From: an uncultured Sphingobacteriaceae bacterium
GTDB lineage: Bacteria > Bacteroidota > Bacteroidia > Sphingobacteriales > Sphingobacteriaceae
Reading direction: 5' to 3'
Assembly (NCBI GenBank): GCA_937875035.1
Contig: CALNCF010000378.1
Coordinates: forward strand, 1-13,404
Length of the DNA stretch: 13,404 nucleotides
Shown here in pieces: positions 7,318-12,866 of the stretch. Each line of letters starts with the position of its first letter. The stretch's first letter is position 1. The notes below the pieces were generated by a model. It had not been told where the DNA came from and did not search any database. It saw only the letters and a program-made list of their open reading frames with translations. A program made the position numbers and the translations under genes.

Positions 7318-7839
7318 TTAGAGGTGGTAATAAAATTTTCCTTCGGTAATGTGTAGTGTATCACAGCCGTCGGTTTTGGCCATCACGGCTTCGAATTGTC
7401 CGGAGAAGATAAAGTTTTCCAGGTCGTATGTGTCAAAAGTGAAATATCCTGATACTATTGTTATATCTGTATAATTGGAAAAATATTGACAGGATGTATT
7501 AAAGTTCCAGAATGACATTCTGTGTCGTCCCGTGGTAGTTAGATAAAATATTCCATTGCTTTTTAAACTATCAGAGCCAAACCCAAGCCCATACATTAGA
7601 GTATTATTCTCGTAGCGATACGTTGTAATGGAAATAGTCCCATTTTGATAGTTCGGTTCTACATTTAGATCATAGTTCGGAGTCCCATTATACCCACTCG
7701 GCTTATATTCTACGCCATTGATCTTGCAGGTAAAATAATTCTTAGGAGCGAGGCTCACCGGTTCTTTATCCTTGCAGGAAGAACCCATGCTCAACCATGC
7801 GAACAATAGATATAGAAGTATAACGATGTTGTTCTTCAT
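7318..7839 (-). CDS. Paralogous lipoprotein, copy B
   Basis: 173 residues, same plan as copy A: MKNNIVILL signal peptide, lipid Cys22 followed by KDKEPVSLAP, conserved block at 33-56, variable centre (57-130) and conserved tail. Alpha-type centre by my grouping, with TYRYENNTLMYGLGFGSDSL and TSCQYFS. It ends FYYHL, an ending shared only with copy I, whose 3' end also has the same DNA-level variant. The stop is 10 bp upstream of the copy A start; this spacer (ACAGATTCTC on the plus strand) differs from the standard one and is shared only with the H/I junction. Function unknown; outer-membrane or surface location is inferred from the lipoprotein signal. Confidence 0.9.
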   Translation of the reverse strand: MKNNIVILLYLLFAWLSMGSSCKDKEPVSLAPKNYFTCKINGVEYKPSGYNGTPNYDLNVEPNYQNGTISITTYRYENNTLMYGLGFGSDSLKSNGIFYLTTTGRHRMSFWNFNTSCQYFSNYTDITIVSGYFTFDTYDLENFIFSGQFEAVMAKTDGCDTLHITEGKFYYHL

Positions 7840-7849
7840 ACGGATTCTT

Positions 7850-8371
7850 TTATTGGTGGTAATAGAATTTTCCTTCGGTGATATGAAGCGTATCACACCC
7901 ATCGGTTTTGGCTAATACAGCTTCAAACTGCCCGGAGAAAATAAAGTTTTCCAGGTCGTATATGTCAAAAGTAAAGAAGCCCGATACAATAACTAAGTCA
8001 TCTCTGTTAGCGAGATATTCACAGGATGTCTTAAAATTCAATATAGACATCTGATGACGGCCGGATTTAATTAAAAAGTATTTTCCCGTAGCCCGGATAC
8101 TATCGGAACCGAAGCTAAAACCATAAGCAATGGATTCATTTTCATACCGGTAGGTATTGACAGAGATAACTCCATCCATATAGTTTGGATCAACATGGAT
8201 GAAATAATTCGGACTACTGCTAAATCCACTCGGCTTGTATTCCACTCCGTTGATCTTGCAGGTAAAATAATTTTTAGGAGCCGGGGTGACCGGTTCTTTA
8301 TCCTTACAGGAAGAGCCTATGCTCAGCCATGCGCATAACAGGTATAGAAGTATAACAATGTTGTTCTTCAT
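7850..8371 (-). CDS. Paralogous lipoprotein, copy C
   Basis: 173 residues. Signal peptide MKNNIVILLYLLCAWLSIGSS with lipid Cys22, then KDKEPVTPAP. The N-terminal block departs from the others at GFSSSPNY (usually GYNGTPNY or GYDGTPNY), and the central motif is GRHQM rather than GRHRM. Alpha-type centre (TYRYENESIAYGFSFGSDS, TSCEYLA). The tail has VLAKTDGCDTLHITEGKF. Its first 49 codons, the upstream spacer and the last 13 codons of copy D are identical over 195 bp to the matching stretch at the start of copy D and end of copy E, although the two proteins differ strongly beyond it. Ten bp separate it from copy B. Function unknown. Confidence 0.9.
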   Translation of the reverse strand: MKNNIVILLYLLCAWLSIGSSCKDKEPVTPAPKNYFTCKINGVEYKPSGFSSSPNYFIHVDPNYMDGVISVNTYRYENESIAYGFSFGSDSIRATGKYFLIKSGRHQMSILNFKTSCEYLANRDDLVIVSGFFTFDIYDLENFIFSGQFEAVLAKTDGCDTLHITEGKFYYHQ

Positions 8372-8420
8372 ACGGATTCTTTTATTGGTGGTAATAGAAT
8401 TTTCCTTCGGTGATGCGCAA
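8226..8420 (-). repeat. 195-bp perfect direct repeat, unit 1 (start of copy C and end of copy D)
   Basis: Base-for-base identical by reading to 8755-8949, at an offset of 529 bp. It covers the first 49 codons of copy C, the spacer and the last 13 codons of copy D. Identity stops at both edges where the genes are clearly diverged. Confidence 0.9.
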
Positions 8421-8900
8421 TGTGTCGCAGTCATCTCTGGTCATTGTTACTTCGAACTCACCTGAAAAGATGTAGTTGTTAAGATCGTATTGATTGAATG
8501 TGAAATATCCTGAAAGAATTTTTACGGATTGATTGTTACTATAATACTCGCATCCTGATAAATAATTATTCAGTAACATACGATGTCGTCCTGTTCTGGT
8601 TAAATAATATTTCCCAACACTTTTTAAACTGTCGGACCCCAGTCCTATAGAATACTCCAGATCATTCCCTTTGTAACTATAGCTTACTATTGCAATAACA
8701 CCATCTTTATAGCTAGGGTCAACATCAATATAATAGTTAGGAGTTCCATCATACCCACTCGGCTTGTATTCCACTCCGTTGATCTTGCAGGTAAAATAAT
8801 TTTTAGGAGCCGGGGTGACCGGTTCTTTATCCTTACAGGAAGAGCCTATGCTCAGCCATGCGCATAACAGGTATAGAAGTATAACAATGTTGTTCTTCAT
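8382..8900 (-). CDS. Paralogous lipoprotein, copy D (chimera-like)
   Basis: 172 residues, one shorter than most copies because the tail reads TRDDCDTL in place of KTDGCDTL. The N-terminal 49 codons are identical in DNA to copy C, but the centre and tail belong to a second (beta) group together with copy G: SYSYKGNDLEYSIGLGSDSL, LSGCEYYSNN and NQYDLNNYIFSGEFE, where the alpha group has DTYDLENFIFSGQFE. The four cysteines are retained. This reads as a recombinant with an alpha-type head on a beta-type body. Lipid Cys22 is followed by KDKEPVTPAP. Ten bp separate it from copy C downstream. Confidence 0.9.
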   Translation of the reverse strand: MKNNIVILLYLLCAWLSIGSSCKDKEPVTPAPKNYFTCKINGVEYKPSGYDGTPNYYIDVDPSYKDGVIAIVSYSYKGNDLEYSIGLGSDSLKSVGKYYLTRTGRHRMLLNNYLSGCEYYSNNQSVKILSGYFTFNQYDLNNYIFSGEFEVTMTRDDCDTLRITEGKFYYHQ

Positions 8901-8949
8901 ACGGATTCTTTTATTGGTGGTAATAGAATTTTCCTTCGGTGATGCGCAA
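8755..8949 (-). repeat. 195-bp perfect direct repeat, unit 2 (start of copy D and end of copy E)
   Basis: Second unit of the identical pair with 8226-8420. It includes the synonymous positions, which implies a recent duplication or conversion event limited to the junction region. Confidence 0.9.
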
Positions 8950-9432
8950 AGTGTCGCAGCCGTCGGTTTTAGTCATCACGGCTTCGAACTGCCCTGAGAA
9001 AATAAAATTTTCAAGGTCGTATGTGTCAAAAGTGAAAAAACCAGATAAAAAGATTAGATCGTTATGGCCAGAAAAGTATTGGCATGATGTTGTGAAATTC
9101 TCAAATGACATTCGGTGTCTTCCCGTTCGAGTTAAAGTATATTTACCAGTACTTTTTAAACTGTCAGAGCCAAATCCGAAGGCATAAGCTAAGTCATCAT
9201 TCTCATGGCGATATGTCGCGATACCTATAACACCTTCTCCATAATTTGGATCGACATCAATATAATAATTAGGTGTACCATCGTACCCTTTTGGCTTGTA
9301 TTCCACACCGTTGATCTTGCAGATAAAGTAATTCTTAGGGCTTGGGCTCGCAGGCTCTTTATCCTTGCAGGAAGAACCCATGCTCAACCATGCGCATAGG
9401 AGATATAGAAGTATAACGATGTTGTTCTTCAT
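8911..9432 (-). CDS. Paralogous lipoprotein, copy E
   Basis: 173 residues of the alpha group. Signal peptide MKNNIVILLYLLCAWLSMGSS and lipid Cys22, then KDKEPASPSP. The first conserved block shows three substitutions: FICKING (FTCKING elsewhere) and YKPKGYDG (YKPSGY elsewhere). The centre has TYRHENDDLAYAFGFGSDSL and TSCQYFSGHN. The tail is VMTKTDGCDTLRITEGKF. Last 13 codons and the following spacer form the upstream end of the 195-bp block shared with C/D. Function unknown; probably cotranscribed with its neighbours at 10-bp spacing. Confidence 0.9.
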   Translation of the reverse strand: MKNNIVILLYLLCAWLSMGSSCKDKEPASPSPKNYFICKINGVEYKPKGYDGTPNYYIDVDPNYGEGVIGIATYRHENDDLAYAFGFGSDSLKSTGKYTLTRTGRHRMSFENFTTSCQYFSGHNDLIFLSGFFTFDTYDLENFIFSGQFEAVMTKTDGCDTLRITEGKFYYHQ

Positions 9433-9442
9433 ACGGATTCTT

Positions 9443-9964
9443 TTATTGGTGGTAATAGAACTTTCCTTCAGTGATGCGCAAAGTGTCGCAGCCGTCGGTT
9501 TTGGCCATCAGGGCTTCAAATTGCCCGGAGAAGATAAAGTTTTCCAGGTCGTATGTGTCAAAAGTGAAGGAGCCAGAAAGTATCTCTACGTCTGAGTCAT
9601 CTGAAAAATACTGGCAGTTAAGATTATAGCTGGTATAATCCATCCTATGCCTACCGGCTCTTTTCAGATAAAACTTGCCGACATTTTTGACACTATCTGA
9701 GCCAAATCCGAAACTATAATTTAGGTTATTGTTAGAAGAATTGTAGGTGTTAACAGAAATGGTTCCATCTCTATAAGAAGTGTCTATGTGAATATAATAG
9801 TTAGGAGTTCCATCATACCCACTCGGTTTGTACTCCACTCCGTTGATCTTGCAGGTGAAGTAATTCTTAGGAGCCTGGTCTGACATTTCCTTCTTCTTAC
9901 AGGAAGATCCCATGCAAAGCCATGCGCATAACAGGTATAGAAATATAACGATATTGTTCTTCAT
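9443..9964 (-). CDS. Paralogous lipoprotein, copy F
   Basis: 173 residues. The signal peptide has two extra cysteines (LLCAWLCMGSSC); alignment with the other copies places the lipidated residue at Cys22, followed by KKKEMSDQAP, a more basic tether than the KDKEP of most copies. The first conserved block is standard (YKPSGYDGTPNY). The centre is the most distinct in the alpha group: TYNSSNNNLNYSFGFGSDSV and YNLNCQYFSDDSD. The tail has QFEALMAKTDGCDTL. Other cysteines (38, 117, 159) are kept. It ends 10 bp before copy E with the standard spacer. Function unknown. Confidence 0.9.
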   Translation of the reverse strand: MKNNIVIFLYLLCAWLCMGSSCKKKEMSDQAPKNYFTCKINGVEYKPSGYDGTPNYYIHIDTSYRDGTISVNTYNSSNNNLNYSFGFGSDSVKNVGKFYLKRAGRHRMDYTSYNLNCQYFSDDSDVEILSGSFTFDTYDLENFIFSGQFEALMAKTDGCDTLRITEGKFYYHQ

Positions 9965-9974
9965 ACGGATTCTT

Positions 9975-10490
9975 TTATTGGTGATAATAGAACTTCCCTT
10001 CGGTGATGTGTAAAGTATCGCAGCCGTCGGTTTTAATCATCGTCGCTTCGAATTCACCCGAAAATATAAAGTTGTTAAGATCGTATTGATCAAAAGTGAA
10101 ATAACCGAAACTAGTAACTATATCTTGACCATCCGAAGAGTATTCACAGTTATTAATATGGTTGGTAATAATCATTCTATGTCTTCCATACTTGTTTATT
10201 TCATACCGACCAACTCCTTTTAGACTATCTGAACCGATTCCTACAGTATAATTCCTGGAATTACCTAAATAACTATAGGTTACGATTGCAATTATCCCAT
10301 CTCTATAATTCGGATCTATATCGATACTATAATTAGAAGTTCCATTATATTCACTCGGCTTATATCCCACGCCGTTGATCTTGCAGGTAAAATAATTCTT
10401 AGGAGTCGGTTCCGTCGTTTCCTTCTTTTTACAGGAGAAGCCCAGGCTCAGGTATATAACTGACAGCAAGATTATTATAGCATTCTTCAT
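9975..10490 (-). CDS. Paralogous lipoprotein, copy G (most divergent)
   Basis: 171 residues and the outlier of the array. The signal peptide is two residues shorter and different (MKNAIIILLSVIYLSLGFS, lipid Cys20), the tether is KKKETTEPTP, and the first block reads GVGYKPSEYNGTSNY. Centre and tail are beta type (TYSYLGNSRNYTVGIGSDSL, NNCEYSSDGQD, DQYDLNNFIFSGEFE), closest to copy D. It starts only 2 bp after the copy H stop, whereas all other junctions are 10 bp. Its differences at both ends suggest it has escaped the homogenisation seen in the other copies, or that it is the older form of the beta group. Function unknown. Confidence 0.9.
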   Translation of the reverse strand: MKNAIIILLSVIYLSLGFSCKKKETTEPTPKNYFTCKINGVGYKPSEYNGTSNYSIDIDPNYRDGIIAIVTYSYLGNSRNYTVGIGSDSLKGVGRYEINKYGRHRMIITNHINNCEYSSDGQDIVTSFGYFTFDQYDLNNFIFSGEFEATMIKTDGCDTLHITEGKFYYHQ

Positions 10491-10492
10491 AT

Positions 10493-11014
10493 TTATTGTC
10501 TGTAATAAAATTTCCCCTCGGTGATGCGCAAAGTGTCGCAGCCGTCGGTTTTAGCCATCACGGCTTCAAATTGCCCGGAGAAGATGAAGTTTTCCAGGTC
10601 ATATGTGTCAAAGCTAAAATATCCAGAAATTATAGAAACATCCTGTCTATTTGATAGATAGTCGCAGCCGTTAGAATGATTAAAAAGAAATAATCTATGG
10701 CGCGCTTCCTTGGAAAGATAGTATGTTCCTACATTTTTTAAGCTATCAGATCCGATAATGATAGAAAAGCGTTTAGTATCTCCAATATAATTATAGGTTC
10801 TTATTGCGAATACTCCATCCCCGTATGTCGGATCGACATCAATAATGTAATTTGGAGTCCCATTATACCCGCTCGGTTTGTACTCCACACCGTTGATCTT
10901 GCAGGTAAAGTAATTCTTAGGAGCTGGGGTGACAGGTTCTTTATCCTTACAGGAAGAGCCCATGCTCAACCATGCGAATAACAGATATAGAAGTATAACG
11001 ATGTTGTTCTTCAT
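10493..11014 (-). CDS. Paralogous lipoprotein, copy H (chimera-like)
   Basis: 173 residues. Signal peptide MKNNIVILLYLLFAWLSMGSS, lipid Cys22, KDKEPVTPAP. The centre leans to the beta group (TYNYIGDTKRFSIIIGSDSL, FNHSNGCDYLSNRQD) and the usual GRHRM is ARHRL, but the tail is fully alpha (DTYDLENFIFSGQFEAVMAK). A 51-bp tract of the tail (10563-10613) is identical to copy I (11095-11145), including base variants not found in the other tails. It ends FYYRQ, unique in the set. This looks like a second recombinant, the mirror image of copy D. The upstream spacer to copy I is the rarer ACAGATTCTC type. Function unknown. Confidence 0.9.
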   Translation of the reverse strand: MKNNIVILLYLLFAWLSMGSSCKDKEPVTPAPKNYFTCKINGVEYKPSGYNGTPNYIIDVDPTYGDGVFAIRTYNYIGDTKRFSIIIGSDSLKNVGTYYLSKEARHRLFLFNHSNGCDYLSNRQDVSIISGYFSFDTYDLENFIFSGQFEAVMAKTDGCDTLRITEGKFYYRQ

Positions 11015-11024
11015 ACAGATTCTC

Positions 11025-11552
11025 TTAGAGATGGTAATAAAATTTTCCTTCGGTAATGTGTAGTGTATCACAGCCGTCGGTTTTAGCCATTACAGCTTCA
11101 AATTGCCCGGAGAAGATGAAGTTTTCCAGGTCATATGTGTCAAAGGTGAAATATCCTGATATTATTGTCACATCTGTTTGATAAGAATAGTACTCACAAG
11201 AAGTTTTGAGGTTCCAAAGTGACATTCTATGTCGGCCGGTCTGGGTTAAATAATATTTACCGACATTCTTTAAGCTATCTGAGCCAAAACCTAACGAATA
11301 AGCTAAATCATTTCCTTCATAGCGATAAGTACCAATAGAAATGACGCCGTCTCTATAGTTTGGGTCTACATTTATACCATAATTTGGAGTGCCATTATAC
11401 CCACTCGGCTTATATTCCACACCGTTGATCTTGCAGGTAAAATAATTTTTAGGAGCTGAGGTGAGAGGTTCTTTATCCTTACAGGAAGTGCCCATGCTCA
11501 GCCATGCGACCAATAAAAGTACAACATAAATGGAGTGGGTGCCTGTTGTCAT
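11025..11552 (-). CDS. Paralogous lipoprotein, copy I (first transcribed)
   Basis: 175 residues. The first 16 residues differ from every other copy (MTTGTHSIYVVLLLVA), with no Lys or Arg before the hydrophobic core, after which WLSMGTSC rejoins the family; the lipid Cys is at 24, followed by KDKEPLTSAP. The rest is alpha type (TYRYEGNDLAYSLGFGSDSL, TSCEYYSYQ) and ends FYYHL as in copy B. The start is ATG 11552; the frame upstream only continues into the end of the neighbouring ligase gene. It is preceded by 91 bp of unique sequence in which I see no convincing promoter, so it may be read through from the ligase gene. The unique 5' end fits homogenisation acting only on gene-to-gene junctions. 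Confidence 0.9.
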   Translation of the reverse strand: MTTGTHSIYVVLLLVAWLSMGTSCKDKEPLTSAPKNYFTCKINGVEYKPSGYNGTPNYGINVDPNYRDGVISIGTYRYEGNDLAYSLGFGSDSLKNVGKYYLTQTGRHRMSLWNLKTSCEYYSYQTDVTIISGYFTFDTYDLENFIFSGQFEAVMAKTDGCDTLHITEGKFYYHL

Positions 11553-11643
11553 TTTATTTTGTTTGGGAATATTTATGTAAAAGCAAATTCTGTGCCTTTG
11601 TGCATTGTTGGTATAAATGAGTATTGCAGAGGGCGTTTTTCCT

Positions 11644-12864
11644 TCAGGATGGATCTGCAACGAAGAGAAAACAGTACAGAAAAATGACCAGGTTCATTCC
11701 CGTTTGCAGTTCCAACAGGGTATCCACCATAAACGCGGCGGAAATTATGCTGATAAAATAGACCAGCTTGTACTGCCTTGTTTTTAGTCCGTGTACTAAC
11801 GGTTTGATCAGGAACCAGAGAAAGACCATCAATCCCAGTATGCCATAACATACGGCATAAAAGATATACTGGTTATGGATCAGCACCCGGTTATGCGGGA
11901 TCAGCCCGAAATCTTTGATCTCATATTGTTTCATCATTTCGGTTTCGAGGTCGGCAGGACTTACACCGATCAGCCAGTTTCTTTCCAGGATATGCGATGC
12001 GTTTTCCCAGGCAGCAAAACGTTGCGAGATAGAATAGTAGTTAATGTCCTGGCCATTCCGGTAACGGCTGATGTCGTATAAGGTATTGCCGACCCGTTGC
12101 TTCACAGATGGTATCAGGTGATAAGCGAGCATAGGGAAGGCCAGCATCATCACCAGTAAAGAAACTCCTAATACGTATTTGCGCTGGGTGACAACCAGGA
12201 TGATGATCTCGACGCCTGCCGTTGCATACAATGCCAGGATGCCGGTGCGGAACGCGAATACGTGCAGCGCGATCAGCAGGAAGATCCCTGTAAAATACAC
12301 CCAGGATCTTTCAAATACACTCAGGCTTTTATCATGACGGATAAAGTCGTAGCTGAAGAAAATGCAGATGGCCATCAGCACGCCGAAGTGTATGTGGAAC
12401 AAACCTCCGACTGCCTGTATATTCTGACTGTGGCGGATCAGTTGGGTATAATAGGTGTAATGCGATAGGAATTCGATCAGGGTTAATGCTGCGACGATAT
12501 TCGCACAGAGAAACATAAAGAAGATGATGTATTTTCTCCAGTTGCTGTTCATCTCCCTGAAAAAGCTAAAACAGAAAGGGAAGATGAGCATAGGCAGATT
12601 CCTGAACAGGAGCGTGCTCCAATTCTGGCTGTTATCGGAATGAAAGAAGGAGAGGATCAGTAAAAGATATAGTGATATCGGGATCAGCGCACGTTTCATA
12701 AATGCGAATGAGCGTACATGCTTGAGGAAATTCGGGCGGATGAATGTAGCCGCAAGCATAAAGCCCGGACTGAAGCTCAGCATCGCCCTGGAAAAGAAAA
12801 TCCCCGTAAAAAAGAATAATACACCGACGGTGAAAAGTATGTTTGATACCAGTTCCCTGTTCAT
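11644..12864 (-). CDS. O-antigen ligase/polymerase family membrane protein (Wzy_C type)
   Basis: A 406-residue inner-membrane protein with about ten to twelve hydrophobic segments and one larger soluble loop (about residues 255-335). Family-type signatures are visible: FRTGILALYATAGV in a central helix, SQRFAAWENASHILERNWL followed by IGVSPAD in the loop, and PHNRVLIHNQYIFYAVCYG then ILGL leading into the next helix. The loop arginine and histidines fit the pattern of WaaL ligases, which move undecaprenyl-linked glycan onto lipid A-core, and of related Wzy polymerases; which one this is cannot be told from sequence alone. Start is ATG 12864, two bases after the stop of the GT9 gene; a TTG at 12888 would overlap that gene and add eight residues. 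The tight spacing argues for cotranscription with the glycosyltransferase. Confidence 0.85.
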   Translation of the reverse strand: MNRELVSNILFTVGVLFFFTGIFFSRAMLSFSPGFMLAATFIRPNFLKHVRSFAFMKRALIPISLYLLLILSFFHSDNSQNWSTLLFRNLPMLIFPFCFSFFREMNSNWRKYIIFFMFLCANIVAALTLIEFLSHYTYYTQLIRHSQNIQAVGGLFHIHFGVLMAICIFFSYDFIRHDKSLSVFERSWVYFTGIFLLIALHVFAFRTGILALYATAGVEIIILVVTQRKYVLGVSLLVMMLAFPMLAYHLIPSVKQRVGNTLYDISRYRNGQDINYYSISQRFAAWENASHILERNWLIGVSPADLETEMMKQYEIKDFGLIPHNRVLIHNQYIFYAVCYGILGLMVFLWFLIKPLVHGLKTRQYKLVYFISIISAAFMVDTLLELQTGMNLVIFLYCFLFVADPS

Positions 12865-12866
12865 GC

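Larger units (their letters stand above)
6786..11552 (-). repeat. Tandem array of nine paralogous lipoprotein genes, period about 532 bp
   Basis: Nine full-length, uninterrupted copies lie head to tail. Seven of eight junctions have a 10-bp spacer and one has 2 bp. Five junctions (B/C to F/G) use the spacer ACGGATTCTT, two (A/B, H/I) use ACAGATTCTC with a matching variant of the flanking gene end, and G/H is unique (all read on the plus strand). Ends are conserved and relatively GC-rich (for example 32 of 60 bases at 9481-9540), centres diverged and AT-rich (15 G/C of 60 at 7441-7500; 19 of 60 at 9721-9780). Confidence 0.95.

Noticed and set aside
7308..7902. Extended N-termini (19-21 extra residues) on several lipoprotein copies
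   Set aside because: The extra codons are the end of the preceding gene read in another frame; the MKNN signal peptide start is shared by most copies.
9205..9595. Short plus-strand open frames within the lipoprotein array
   Set aside because: They are shadows of the conserved gene ends on the minus strand and recur with the repeat.
6786..11552. CRISPR or integron-like repeat array
   Set aside because: The repeat unit is a whole gene of about 530 bp, with no short repeats with spacers, no attC-like sites and no integrase or cas gene.
11553..11643. Promoter for the lipoprotein array
   Set aside because: Only a TTTG remains of the TAnnTTTG consensus on the minus strand (AGAATTTG) and no -33 TTG is correctly spaced.
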